The notes below the pieces were generated by a model. That model did not search any database and had not been told where the DNA came from. It worked only from the letters and a program-made list of their open reading frames with translations. The position numbers and the translations under genes are program-made. From the NCBI RefSeq assembly GCF_027111335.1, contig NZ_CP114288.1:2480001-2544000 (forward strand): DNA of 64,000 nt, read 5' to 3'. Shown in pieces: positions 36,956 to 46,200 of this stretch; within the stretch, counting starts at the first letter, position 1, and each line of letters opens with the position of its first letter. The DNA comes from Flavobacterium aquiphilum. Its GTDB lineage: Bacteria; Bacteroidota; Bacteroidia; Flavobacteriales; Flavobacteriaceae.

Positions 36956-38542
36956 ATGATGAAGAAATTAGAATTTAGATGTAGTTTTTTTGCATGTCTG
37001 CTGGCATTTTTATTCTTCGGTGTAAGTAAGGCGGAGACAGTTTCAGTAAAGCCAATTAAATTGAATTATACTGTTTCAATGGAAGCTCCAGAGTTACATT
37101 ATCTGGATATTCGTTTGGAATGCGAAGGACTGAGAGATACTCAAACCAGTTTTATGCTTCCAGTTTGGTCGCCGGGTTATTACATGATTTTGGACACGCC
37201 AAGACATATCGTAGACTTTGATGTAATGGATAGCAGCGGAAATAAATTATTTTGGCATAAAAAATCCAAAAACAACTGGGTTGTCGATAACGGTAAGCAA
37301 AGAAAGATTATAATCACGTATCGTTTTTTTGCCAATCGAAAATCGGTTGCAGAATCTTATATTGATAGTGAAAAAGCTTTCATCATGCCTAACAATGTTT
37401 TCATGCACATCGAAAATCAGATTAATAATCCTGTGCAGGTAACTTTTGAGCCGTATAAAAAATGGACTAAAATTTCAACTGGATTGAACAGGGTAAAAGA
37501 AGGAACAAACACTTTTTCAGCCAATAATTTTGACACATTGTATGACAGTCCGGTTTATCTGGGCAATCAGTTGACTATTGATTTTAAACATGAAGGAAAG
37601 TCATATTCTTTGGGAATTGCCACTCCCGAAGGACTCAATCAAGGGAAATTTATTGCAGACCTCAAAAAGATCATGAGTGCTACAACGGCTATTATGAAAA
37701 AAGTGCCTTATGACCATTATAGTTACATCATGATGGAAGCCGGTGGCGGAGGTCTGGAACATTGGAATTCCCAAGCCATATTTACCAATGGCACTTTTGA
37801 TTTTAAATCAATTGAAGCGTATACGGATTTTTTGAATTTTGTAACCCATGAATATTTTCATCTTTACAATGTAAAAGCAATCCGCCCGATAGAATTAGGA
37901 CCATTTGATTATAACAAAGAAAATTACACGTCGATGTTATGGGTTTCTGAAGGTTTTACTGTTTATTATGAATACATCATCATGATGAGAGCCGGCCTGC
38001 TTGAAAGCAAAGAGGCCTATAAATACATCACTGAATCCATAAAGAGGTATGAAAATATTGACGGAAGCAGGCATATGTCTTTGTCCCGCTCCAGCTTTGA
38101 TATCTGGCTCAATTTTTTCAATAATGAAGGCAATGCTAAGCAGACAACCATATCGTATTACAACAAAGGACCGGTAATTGCGCTTTTATTGGATTTGGAA
38201 ATCAGAAATAATACCCATAACAAAAAATCTTTGGATGATGTAATGCGTTTTTTGTACAACGAATTTTATGAAAAAAAGGGAAGGGGTTTTACTGAAGCTG
38301 AATTTTGGCAGGTTTCTGAACAGACTGCCGGAAAACCTCTGGACGAAATAAAAACGTATGTAAATACCGTAAAGGCAGTTGATTATCAGAAATATTTAAA
38401 GTATGCAGGACTTCAGATAGATTTAAGTCCGATGAAATCTGTCACTGAAAATGATACTTTGATTGAAAGAAGTTTTGAAATAAAAGAATTATCAGAAACT
38501 TCGCCATTGCAGATGGAAATCAGAAAGTCAATTTTTAAATAA
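36956..38542 (+). CDS. Exported M61-family (glycyl aminopeptidase-like) metallopeptidase
   Basis: A 528-residue protein with a signal peptide (residues about 1-24), the M61 N-terminal beta domain (LNYTVSMEAPELHYLDIRLE, LPVWSPGYYMILDTPRHI), and a thermolysin-like core. The core has the zinc motif H298-E-Y-F-H302 and the downstream Glu in WVSEGFTVYYE; GGGGLEHWNS precedes it as usual. The family normally ends with a PDZ domain, and only a short C-terminal stretch is present here, so the PDZ appears reduced. M61 enzymes trim N-terminal Gly/Ala and other residues from peptides, which fits peptide processing in the periplasm. Confidence 0.9.
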   Translation: MMKKLEFRCSFFACLLAFLFFGVSKAETVSVKPIKLNYTVSMEAPELHYLDIRLECEGLRDTQTSFMLPVWSPGYYMILDTPRHIVDFDVMDSSGNKLFWHKKSKNNWVVDNGKQRKIIITYRFFANRKSVAESYIDSEKAFIMPNNVFMHIENQINNPVQVTFEPYKKWTKISTGLNRVKEGTNTFSANNFDTLYDSPVYLGNQLTIDFKHEGKSYSLGIATPEGLNQGKFIADLKKIMSATTAIMKKVPYDHYSYIMMEAGGGGLEHWNSQAIFTNGTFDFKSIEAYTDFLNFVTHEYFHLYNVKAIRPIELGPFDYNKENYTSMLWVSEGFTVYYEYIIMMRAGLLESKEAYKYITESIKRYENIDGSRHMSLSRSSFDIWLNFFNNEGNAKQTTISYYNKGPVIALLLDLEIRNNTHNKKSLDDVMRFLYNEFYEKKGRGFTEAEFWQVSEQTAGKPLDEIKTYVNTVKAVDYQKYLKYAGLQIDLSPMKSVTENDTLIERSFEIKELSETSPLQMEIRKSIFK

Positions 38543-38553
38543 AGACAATAAGT

Positions 38554-38602
38554 AATAGGCTGACTGGACAGTTATATTTTGAAACTTGTGTTGCAGCCTA
38601 TT
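38554..38602. terminator. Possible shared terminator between converging genes
   Basis: aataggctg at 38,554 pairs with cagcctatt ending at 38,602, with a long loop. It lies between the ends of the M61 gene (+) and the AraC gene (-). Weak because of the loop length. Confidence 0.35.
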
Positions 38603-38616
38603 GCATTTGCAAATAA

Positions 38617-39459
38617 TTAAAACTGCCCGCGATATTGCGAAGGCGAAATCCCTTTTAATTCTTTAAATTTTCTGTTGAAATTAGCAATATCCTGAAATCC
38701 GCAGAGTTCCGATATGGAGGCAATCGAAAGATCTTTTTTATTATGTAGCAGCTTACATGCATTTTCAATTCTGATTTCAATCAAAAACTGAAAAAATGTT
38801 TTGTTGGTACGCTTTTTAAAGTACCTGCAAAAAGCATTCTTACTCATATTGGCTTTTTCTGCCGCTTCTTCTAAAGTGATATTTTGATGGAAAGACTCTA
38901 TGGCATATTCAAAAACAGCACTCATGCGCCTTCCTTCATCGTCAGTATATTTCTTTTTATAGATGAATGAAGAAAGAGGCGTTTTTTTTGAGTTAATAAT
39001 GATGTTGATGATTTTTAAAAAGGTAGCAATACGCTGAATTTTATTTTGCTTTTTTAATTTATCAAAATGATGGATAATTTTGTTTTGATTGGACAAAATT
39101 TTAATTCCATGCTCTGAATCTTTAAAAAACTCATCAACGCTGCTCAAGTCATTAAGACTGAAAAAGTCTTTCCCGAAAGAAGTCTTTGTGAAAAACAACG
39201 TATACATTATCGATTCCGAAGAGGTTTCGGTATCACTTCTAAAAACATGAGGTATGTTCTCACCAATCACTAAAATATCTTTTTCTTTATAATCGTTTAT
39301 CGAATCTCCGACGATCAAGGTACCGCATCCCTTTACGATATAACTGATTTGTATTTCTTCGTGCTGGTGAAGGTGGTTGTAAAAAACATGTTCAATATCC
39401 TCTTGATAAATAAGTGCTTCTCTTTCTGTTTTTGGTATTTTAAAAGGTAGAATTTTCAA
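38617..39459 (-). CDS. AraC-family regulator of the hydroxyproline/glycoprotein locus
   Basis: A 280-residue protein with an N-terminal cupin sensing domain (FYNHLHQHEEIQISYIVKGCG, GDSINDYKEKDILVIGENIPH) and a C-terminal double HTH domain (ITLEEAAEKANMSKNAFCRYFKK, LSIASISELCGFQDIANFNRKFKEL, GISPSQYRGQF). It is transcribed away from the DapA-like gene, and the shared 224-base gap contains operator B. Three copies of a two-half-site operator with 21-bp spacing precede the three main transcripts. Such spacing is typical of AraC-type activators, so this is the probable local activator, with hydroxyproline or a derived sugar as possible inducer (inference). A decayed copy of its 3' end lies at 63,248. 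Confidence 0.93.
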   Translation of the reverse strand: MKILPFKIPKTEREALIYQEDIEHVFYNHLHQHEEIQISYIVKGCGTLIVGDSINDYKEKDILVIGENIPHVFRSDTETSSESIMYTLFFTKTSFGKDFFSLNDLSSVDEFFKDSEHGIKILSNQNKIIHHFDKLKKQNKIQRIATFLKIINIIINSKKTPLSSFIYKKKYTDDEGRRMSAVFEYAIESFHQNITLEEAAEKANMSKNAFCRYFKKRTNKTFFQFLIEIRIENACKLLHNKKDLSIASISELCGFQDIANFNRKFKELKGISPSQYRGQF

Positions 39460-39519
39460 TGTATTGGTTTTTGGTTATGTAAATATTATCAAAAAAATGC
39501 TATTGTGCAATAGATGGGG

Positions 39520-39582
39520 TAATATAGTCTTGATAAAGGCTAATAATGACAAATCCGGCACTGAGTATAAGTTTTATTTTTG
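39520..39582 (+). promoter_or_regulatory. AraC-type operator plus -7 box upstream of the hydroxyproline operon (site B)
   Basis: TAATATAGTCTT at 39,520-39,531, second half-site TAATAATGACAA at 39,541-39,552, and a perfect -7 box TATTTTTG at 39,575-39,582. It lies between the divergent AraC gene and the DapA-like gene and has the same 21/34-bp geometry as sites A and C. The second half-site falls where the -33 element would be, as expected for an activator that replaces it. Confidence 0.8.
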
Positions 39583-39683
39583 ATAAAAAATGTTATGATA
39601 GTGAGCATAGCTGCAAATTGGCATCAAATACCGATACGGGTATGTGAATTACATCGTACAGATAAAACAATAAATAATAACTT

Positions 39684-40598
39684 ATGGAAATAAAATGGGA
39701 AGGCGTAATGCCAGCTGTAACGACAAAGTTTACAGAAGAGGGTCAATTGGATCTTCTAATGTTCGAAAAGAATATCAAGGCACAAATCGATGCCGGTGTT
39801 AGTGGAATTATACTCGGAGGAACACTCGGAGAGGCAAGTACATTAACCAAAGAGGAAAAGGAAGTTTTAATCAATGTCTCTTTGAAAATAGCGGAAGGAA
39901 AGATTCCCGTTATCGTAAATATTGCCGAACAGGCAACAAGTGAGGCCGTTGCTTTAGCGAAACGTGCTGAGGAATTAGGTGTCAATGGATTGATGCTGTT
40001 GCCTCCAATGAGGTATAAAGCAACGGATCATGAAACAGTAGTTTATTTCAAAGAAATTGCCCAAAGTACCTCACTGCCGATTATGATTTATAATAATCCA
40101 ATAGATTATAAAATCGAGGTTACTTTAGAGATGTTTGATGAGTTGGTAAAACTTGAAAATATTCAGGCAGTGAAAGAATCAACAAGAGATATCAGTAATG
40201 TAACACGTATCAAAAACCGTTTTGGAGACCGATTGAAAGTGCTTTGCGGGGTAGATACCCTGGCCCTTGAAAGTTTGGTTACCGGAGGAGACGGTTGGGT
40301 AGCAGGTCTGGTCGTAGCATATCCAGCTGAAACGGTAGCTATTTATAAATTGGTCAAAGCCGGAAGAATAGATGAAGCTGTAGCCATTTACAGATGGTTT
40401 ATGCCCCTGCTAGAATTGGATATTTCACCACAGCTTGTGCAAAATATTAAATTGGCAGAAGTAGCTACAGGTCTTGGGACTGAAAATGTACGTCTGCCAA
40501 GACTACCGTTGCAGGGAGTTGAAAGGGAGCGCGTTTTGTCCATTATTGATGTTGCAATGAAAAGCAGACCTATTTTGCCTGACTATAAAAATATATAA
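39684..40598 (+). CDS. DapA-family deaminase/aldolase, probable pyrroline-4-hydroxy-2-carboxylate deaminase
   Basis: A 304-residue TIM barrel of the dihydrodipicolinate synthase superfamily: substrate loop GGTLGEAS, MIYNNPIDYKIEV with the catalytic Tyr region, and Schiff-base K164 in AVKEST. In bacterial trans-4-hydroxy-L-proline catabolism such an enzyme converts pyrroline-4-hydroxy-2-carboxylate to 2-oxoglutarate semialdehyde and ammonia. The very next genes encode the semialdehyde dehydrogenase, 4-hydroxyproline epimerase and a DadA-like dehydrogenase, which makes this role far more likely than lysine synthesis. First gene of the operon, behind operator B. Confidence 0.88.
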   Translation: MEIKWEGVMPAVTTKFTEEGQLDLLMFEKNIKAQIDAGVSGIILGGTLGEASTLTKEEKEVLINVSLKIAEGKIPVIVNIAEQATSEAVALAKRAEELGVNGLMLLPPMRYKATDHETVVYFKEIAQSTSLPIMIYNNPIDYKIEVTLEMFDELVKLENIQAVKESTRDISNVTRIKNRFGDRLKVLCGVDTLALESLVTGGDGWVAGLVVAYPAETVAIYKLVKAGRIDEAVAIYRWFMPLLELDISPQLVQNIKLAEVATGLGTENVRLPRLPLQGVERERVLSIIDVAMKSRPILPDYKNI

Positions 40599-40619
40599 CG
40601 ATCAGTTTAAAAGCAAGCC

Positions 40620-42188
40620 ATGATAACAGGGAAAAATTACATTGGAGATATGCTTTCCGCCAAAGGAGATGCGACTTATAAAACAATCAATCCAGAATTG
40701 AATCTGGAGAATGAAACTGTTTTTTATGAAGCTACTGAAGACGAAATTTCTCAGGCAGCTGCATTGGCAGAAATGGCTTTTCAGAGCTATAGGGCGATTG
40801 AAGATAACAAGAGGGCGCATTTTTTAGAAGCCATCGCCGAGGAAATTGAAGCTTTGGGAGAGGAATTGTTGTCAACATATGTTCAGGAATCAGGCCTCCC
40901 GATGGGAAGAGCCAATGGTGAACGTGCTAGGACAACAGGACAATTGCGCGCCTTTGCAGCCATGCTCAGAGAAGGTTCTTGGGTGGAAGCAATTATCAAT
41001 AAAACAGAAGGCAAACCAGACATTAGGAGAATGCAGATTCCAATTGGGCCTGTTGTAGTTTTTGGAGCCAGTAATTTCCCCCTTGCTTTCTCCACTGCCG
41101 GAGGTGATACGGCAAGTGCTTTGGCAGCTGGCTGTCCTGTTATCGTAAAATCGCATCCGCTTCATGCAGGAACGGGAGAGCTGGTCGCTTCGGCAGTCAT
41201 TAAAGCAGCTAAAAGAACAGGAATGCCAAACGGAGTTTTTTCGAATATCAATAGTAGTGGCACTGTTGTTGGAAAAATACTGGTAGAACATCCTTTGGTA
41301 AAAGCGGTAGGTTTTACCGGTAGTATTAAGGCAGGAACGGCATTATATAAAATTGCGGCAAACAGGGTTGTTCCTATTCCTGTTTATGCTGAGATGGGAA
41401 GTATAAATCCGGTATTGGTGCTGCCATCTGCCTTAAAAACCGATACTGAAAAATGGGCAAAAAATTATGCGGCATCTATTACTGCAGGTACAGGTCAGTT
41501 TTGCACCAATCCGGGCCTTATTTTAGGGATAAAGAGCAAAGAATTAGAAAGTTTTATTGCTATTTTAGCTTTAGAGATTGATAAACTTGAACCAGCCTGT
41601 ATGTTAAACCCTGCCATTAAGAGACAATATGAAAATTTAAAATCAGAAGTTCTTGGACAAGAAGGGTATACGCAGCAGACTCATTTGGATAAAGAGACAA
41701 AACCAAATTATGCACTGCAGAATATAATATCGGTTGATGGCGGTACTTTTTTAAAAAACAAAACATTTCATAAAGAAGTTTTCGGACCTTTTTCAGTTGT
41801 TGTAAAATGTGATGATGTGAATCAGCTGAATGAAATTATGCATGATTTGGAAGGACAGCTGACAGGAACGATAATAAATTCTGATTTAAAAGAATTGGAT
41901 GAATTCAGGGAAGTAATCGAAAACCTTAAAAATAAAGTAGGAAGGTTAGTTTTTAATAATGTTCCTACGGGAGTTGAGGTTTGTTCCGGAATGACACACG
42001 GAGGACCATTTCCTGCGAGTTCAGACAGTAAATTTACGTCAGTGGGATTAACTGCTGTAAAAAGATGGGTTCGCCCGGTAACTTATCAAGATTGGCCGGA
42101 TGCATTGCTGCCAACAGCTCTGCAGGATAAAAATCTGCTGAATATCACTAGAACCATAAATGATATACTAACAAAGAATCCAATATAA
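40620..42188 (+). CDS. 2-Oxoglutarate semialdehyde dehydrogenase (NADP-type aldehyde dehydrogenase)
   Basis: A 522-residue aldehyde dehydrogenase of the long KGSADH type: FGASNFPLAFSTAGGDTASA, cofactor-site VIVKSHPLHAGTGELV, GFTGSIKAGTALY, the Glu-containing AEMGSINPVLVLPS and catalytic C295 in AGTGQFCTNPGL. It oxidises 2-oxoglutarate semialdehyde to 2-oxoglutarate, the last step of hydroxyproline breakdown. It begins 21 bases after the DapA-like gene and ends 3 bases before the epimerase gene. Confidence 0.92.
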   Translation: MITGKNYIGDMLSAKGDATYKTINPELNLENETVFYEATEDEISQAAALAEMAFQSYRAIEDNKRAHFLEAIAEEIEALGEELLSTYVQESGLPMGRANGERARTTGQLRAFAAMLREGSWVEAIINKTEGKPDIRRMQIPIGPVVVFGASNFPLAFSTAGGDTASALAAGCPVIVKSHPLHAGTGELVASAVIKAAKRTGMPNGVFSNINSSGTVVGKILVEHPLVKAVGFTGSIKAGTALYKIAANRVVPIPVYAEMGSINPVLVLPSALKTDTEKWAKNYAASITAGTGQFCTNPGLILGIKSKELESFIAILALEIDKLEPACMLNPAIKRQYENLKSEVLGQEGYTQQTHLDKETKPNYALQNIISVDGGTFLKNKTFHKEVFGPFSVVVKCDDVNQLNEIMHDLEGQLTGTIINSDLKELDEFREVIENLKNKVGRLVFNNVPTGVEVCSGMTHGGPFPASSDSKFTSVGLTAVKRWVRPVTYQDWPDALLPTALQDKNLLNITRTINDILTKNPI

Positions 42189-42191
42189 TTT

Positions 42192-43202
42192 ATGCCAAGA
42201 AAAACATTTTTTTGTGTAGATGCGCATACTTGCGGTAATCCAGTAAGAGTAGTTGCCGGCGGAGGCCCAAATCTTGTTGGAAACAACATGAGCGAAAAAA
42301 GGCAACACTTTTTAAAAGAATACGATTGGATCCGTAAAGGATTGATGTTTGAACCCAGAGGTCATGACATGATGAGCGGCAGTATTCTGTATCCGCCCAG
42401 TGATCCGGAAAATGATTTTGGAATTTTATTTATCGAGACTTCAGGCTGTCTGCCCATGTGTGGCCACGGAACCATCGGAACAATAACCATTGCCGTCGAA
42501 GAAGGATTGATTACACCAAAAATTCCAGGAAAAATAAAGATGGAAGCTCCTGCCGGTCTGGTTCAGATTGAATACCAGCAAACCGGGAAAAAGGTAGATT
42601 GGGTACGTTTGACAAATGTAAAATCCTATTTGGCAGCCGAAGGTCTTACGGTTGATTGTCCGGAATTGGGTGAGATTGTCTTTGATGTGGCTTATGGTGG
42701 AAATTATTACGCCATTGTGGATCCGCAAAAGAATTTTTCAGGCATTCAGGATTTTACGGCTGGAAAAATTGTGCAGTACAGTCAGGAAGTGAGAAAACGG
42801 ATCAATGAAAAATATCCAAATCTTTTTATTCATCCGGAAAATGACACGATTCGTGACGTAAGCCATATGCTGTGGACAGGAGACCCGATAGACCCTGCGT
42901 CATCTGGCAGAAATGCTGTTTTTTATGGAGATAAAGCCATAGATCGTTCTCCTTGCGGTACAGGAACTTCGGCTAGAATAGCACAACTTCATGCTAAAGG
43001 AAAATTGAAAAAGGGAGAAGATTATGTTCATGAAAGTTTTATCGGAAGCAAATTTATCGGAAGGGTTGAAGAAGAAACATCCATAGGAGATATTAGTGCT
43101 ATTGTACCAAGCATTCAAGGCTGGGCAAAAGTATATGGTTACAATACGATTATTATCGATGAAGATGATGATCCGTATGCTTTTGGTTTTCAGGTAATTT
43201 AA
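42192..43202 (+). CDS. 4-Hydroxyproline 2-epimerase (proline racemase family)
   Basis: A 336-residue protein with both catalytic cysteines of the racemase/epimerase branch: C90 in PMCGHGTIG and C255 in SPCGTGTSAR. Trans-3-hydroxyproline dehydratases have Thr or Ser in place of a Cys, so they are excluded. The N-terminus (VDAHTCGNPVRVV) and DPASSGRNAVFYGD are usual. It turns trans-4-hydroxy-L-proline into cis-4-hydroxy-D-proline. Proline racemase activity cannot be ruled out by sequence alone, but the neighbours encode the rest of the hydroxyproline pathway. Confidence 0.93.
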   Translation: MPRKTFFCVDAHTCGNPVRVVAGGGPNLVGNNMSEKRQHFLKEYDWIRKGLMFEPRGHDMMSGSILYPPSDPENDFGILFIETSGCLPMCGHGTIGTITIAVEEGLITPKIPGKIKMEAPAGLVQIEYQQTGKKVDWVRLTNVKSYLAAEGLTVDCPELGEIVFDVAYGGNYYAIVDPQKNFSGIQDFTAGKIVQYSQEVRKRINEKYPNLFIHPENDTIRDVSHMLWTGDPIDPASSGRNAVFYGDKAIDRSPCGTGTSARIAQLHAKGKLKKGEDYVHESFIGSKFIGRVEEETSIGDISAIVPSIQGWAKVYGYNTIIIDEDDDPYAFGFQVI

Positions 43203-43274
43203 GTAAATAGTAATAAGAAATAATTGGTTTACGGATAAGTATCACTGCCAATGTTTTTTTAATTTATGTGAATA

Positions 43275-44510
43275 ATGAAAAAAGTAAGTATAATAGGCGG
43301 AGGAATAATAGGCTTGTGTTCAGCTTATTATTTAGCCAAAGAGGGGTTTGAAGTAGCTGTTTTTGATAAATCTGATATGACAGACGGCTGTTCTTACGGG
43401 AATGCGGGAATGATTGTGCCATCCCATATAATTCCGCTTGCGCAGCCAGGAATGATTGCCCAAGGGATAAAATGGATGTTTGACAGTCAAAGTCCTTTCT
43501 ATGTGAAACCCAGATTAAATCTGGATTTGATGAAATGGGGATTACAGTTTTATAAACATGCCAATTTACAGCATGTTGAGAAAGCAATGCCGGCACTTTG
43601 TGATCTATCGCTTTTGAGCAAAGAATTGTATCAGGATTTGGCCAAAGAGAACCATTCTTTTTTTTATGAGGAAAAAGGACTTTTAATGCTTTATAAAACT
43701 GATAAAACTGCTGAAGACATGCATCACGAAGGAAAATTGGCTCAAGCATTAGGGCTGAAAGTTGATTTTCTTTCGAAAGAGGAGGTTTCAAAATTAGAAA
43801 ATGGAACAGTAACAAGTGTGATTGGAGGTGTTCATTATAAAAGTGATGCACATATTTATCCGCAAAAATTCATGCAGTTTATAAAAGAGGAATTATACAG
43901 GCTGGATGTGAAGATTCATCTTCAGACAACCGTGGTTGATTTTGTTTTAAAGAATGACACAATTACTGAAATTGTAACTGACAATGGTCCTTTTGCAGTA
44001 GATGAGGTTGTTTTGGCATCAGGTTCATGGAGTCCTGAAATTGCTAAAAAACTGAATGTCAATATTTCAATTTTGCCGGGAAAAGGATATAGTTTTACTC
44101 TAAATGATCAAAGTCACAAACCTTCAATTCCATCAATTTTATGTGAAGGAAAAGTTGCCGTAACACCTATGAATAATGATATTCGGTTTGGGGGAACAAT
44201 GGAAATTACCCATACTAATGATATCAAAATTAACCAGAATAGAGTACAGGGAATCGTAAATTCAATTAATGATTTTTATCCTGATTTAAAAATTGAAATG
44301 CCCAAGGCGGAAGAAACTTGGTTTGGATTCAGACCCTGCACTCCTTCGGGTATGCCGATAATTGCCAGGGACAAAAAACTTAAGAATCTAACATTGGTAA
44401 CAGGACATGCTATGATGGGGCTAAGTCTGGCTCCAGGAACCGGAAAAATAGTCTCGGAAATTATTTCTGGAAAACGAACGTCTGTTGGCACTGAAATGTT
44501 TCAACTATAA
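43275..44510 (+). CDS. DadA-like FAD oxidoreductase, probable cis-4-hydroxy-D-proline dehydrogenase
   Basis: A 411-residue FAD protein of the D-amino-acid dehydrogenase family: dinucleotide fold VSIIGGGIIGLCSAYYLAKEG, DGCSYGNAGMIVPSHIIPLA, VDEVVLASGSWSPEIAKKL, and C-terminal GFRPCTPSGMPIIAR with TGHAMMGLSLAPGTGKI. In hydroxyproline clusters this enzyme oxidises cis-4-hydroxy-D-proline to pyrroline-4-hydroxy-2-carboxylate, feeding the DapA-like deaminase. Last gene of the operon; a strong terminator follows. Confidence 0.9.
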   Translation: MKKVSIIGGGIIGLCSAYYLAKEGFEVAVFDKSDMTDGCSYGNAGMIVPSHIIPLAQPGMIAQGIKWMFDSQSPFYVKPRLNLDLMKWGLQFYKHANLQHVEKAMPALCDLSLLSKELYQDLAKENHSFFYEEKGLLMLYKTDKTAEDMHHEGKLAQALGLKVDFLSKEEVSKLENGTVTSVIGGVHYKSDAHIYPQKFMQFIKEELYRLDVKIHLQTTVVDFVLKNDTITEIVTDNGPFAVDEVVLASGSWSPEIAKKLNVNISILPGKGYSFTLNDQSHKPSIPSILCEGKVAVTPMNNDIRFGGTMEITHTNDIKINQNRVQGIVNSINDFYPDLKIEMPKAEETWFGFRPCTPSGMPIIARDKKLKNLTLVTGHAMMGLSLAPGTGKIVSEIISGKRTSVGTEMFQL

Positions 44511-44516
44511 AAATTC

Positions 44517-44553
44517 AGCTTCATTTTTGATTTAAAAATGAAGCTATTTTTTT
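44517..44553 (+). terminator. Terminator of the hydroxyproline operon
   Basis: agcttcattttt at 44,517-44,528 pairs perfectly with aaaaatgaagct at 44,534-44,545, followed by attttttttat. Confidence 0.88.
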
Positions 44554-44700
44554 TATAACTAATCACAGAGCAGTTACATTTTTTTTAAAATAATGCTATT
44601 GCAATTTTGAATTATTTTATTCAAACTAAATTCTAAATGCTGACCATATTTGGAATCTGAAATAGATCTTTAAAATTTAACTAAACAAACCAACTACATA

Positions 44701-46134
44701 ATGACAAAAGACAATCAAAAAGAATTTAAGAAAGAACTAGGACTTCTCGATGGAACCATGCTTGTAGTGGGATCCATGATTGGTTCAGGCATATTTATCG
44801 TGAGTGCCGATATTGCAAGGCAGGTAGGTTCTACAGGCTGGCTGATTTTAATCTGGCTGATTTCCGGAATAATTACCATGATTGCGGCAGTAAGCTATGG
44901 CGAATTAAGCGCTATGTTTCCCAATGCAGGCGGACAATATGTTTATTTAAAAGAAGCCTATAATAAGCTAGTGGCCTTTTTGTATGGCTGGAGTTTTTTT
45001 GCAGTGATCCAAACCGGAACCATTGCGGCTGTGGGGGTGGCCTTTTCCAAATTTACGGCCTATTTAATCCCAATTGTCAGCGACGAAAATATTTTGTTAG
45101 AAGTAGGAAGTTTTAAAGTTAATACGGCACAAATAGTTTCTATAATAATAATCGTTTTCCTTACTTATTTGAATACCCATGGGGTAAAAAAAAGTAAAAC
45201 TTTGCAAACTATTTTGACCCTTATCAAAATCCTGTCCATTTCAGGATTGATTATCTTCGGATTTACTTTAGCGGCTAAAGCATCCGTTTGGGAAGCGAAT
45301 TGGACCAATGCATGGAAACCGCATTCTTTTAATAGCGAAAAGGGAACCTGGTTTCCTATAGGCACAACAGCTTTACTCTCGGGAATTTCAGCAGCTATGG
45401 TTGGCACCTTGTTTTCCAGTGATTCCTGGACCGGAGTAACTTTCATTGCAGGAGAAATTAAAAATCCCAAGCGCAATGTAGGTTTGAGCATGTTTTTGGG
45501 AACTTTTATCGTTACCATAATTTATGTGCTGACCAATTTAATGTATGTGGCGGTAATTCCGCTTAGTGAAATTGCCGGGGCAAAATCGGATAGGGTAGCG
45601 GTTGTGGCATCTCAGTATATTTTCTGGGGCGTTGGAACCTATATCATCGCCCTGATGATTATGATTTCGACTTTTGCCTGTAACAACGGACTAATTATGG
45701 CAGGGGCAAGGGTTTATTATACAATGGCAAATGATGGCCTTTTTTTTAAAAAAGCAGCTAAACTTAATGAAGCCAGTGTTCCCGAATGGGCCCTTTGGGT
45801 ACAGTGTTTATGGGCGTCTGTGTTATGCCTTACAGGTAAATATGGAGATTTATTGGACTTTGTAATTATCATAGTCCTTATTTTTTACATCCTGACTATT
45901 TACGGGATTATCATTCTGCGTAAAAAACAGCCGGATCTTGCACGCCCTTATAAAGCAATAGGTTATCCTTTTTTACCATGGATCTATATCCTAATTGCTT
46001 CCGCTGTTTCAATTTCCCTATTGTTTACAAAAATGACGACCTGCGGATGGGGGGTTATGATTATGTTGATTGGGATTCCAATTTATTATTTGATAAAAGA
46101 AGAAGAGACAAAACCCTTTTTTCCTTTGCAATAG
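44701..46134 (+). CDS. APC-family amino acid permease
   Basis: A 477-residue inner-membrane transporter with about twelve transmembrane helices and the APC hallmarks GTMLVVGSMIGSGIFIVSAD in TM1 and SGIITMIAAVSYGELSAMFP in TM2-3. The helix-breaking GSG motif in TM1 binds the amino-acid backbone. It stands alone between the terminator of the hydroxyproline operon and operator C, so it is probably a single-gene transcript. From position it is the likely importer of hydroxyproline, proline or small Hyp peptides released in the periplasm (inference). Confidence 0.9.
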   Translation: MTKDNQKEFKKELGLLDGTMLVVGSMIGSGIFIVSADIARQVGSTGWLILIWLISGIITMIAAVSYGELSAMFPNAGGQYVYLKEAYNKLVAFLYGWSFFAVIQTGTIAAVGVAFSKFTAYLIPIVSDENILLEVGSFKVNTAQIVSIIIIVFLTYLNTHGVKKSKTLQTILTLIKILSISGLIIFGFTLAAKASVWEANWTNAWKPHSFNSEKGTWFPIGTTALLSGISAAMVGTLFSSDSWTGVTFIAGEIKNPKRNVGLSMFLGTFIVTIIYVLTNLMYVAVIPLSEIAGAKSDRVAVVASQYIFWGVGTYIIALMIMISTFACNNGLIMAGARVYYTMANDGLFFKKAAKLNEASVPEWALWVQCLWASVLCLTGKYGDLLDFVIIIVLIFYILTIYGIIILRKKQPDLARPYKAIGYPFLPWIYILIASAVSISLLFTKMTTCGWGVMIMLIGIPIYYLIKEEETKPFFPLQ

Positions 46135-46200
46135 GAAAAGTACTATTCTGGGGTAGGTAATGAGTTGTCTCATTTTCTTGATTACATTACTCTTTATGGG

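Noticed and set aside
39684..40598. DapA for lysine synthesis
   Set aside because: The gene sits in an operon with hydroxyproline epimerase, DadA-like dehydrogenase and 2-oxoglutarate semialdehyde dehydrogenase; no lysine genes are near.
42192..43202. Trans-3-hydroxy-L-proline dehydratase
   Set aside because: Both catalytic positions are cysteine (C90, C255), while the dehydratases have lost one of them.
44554..44700. A possible fourth AraC operator before the permease
   Set aside because: TAAT-like strings occur, but no TAATATAGTC and no pair at 21-bp spacing followed by a -7 box at 34 bp.
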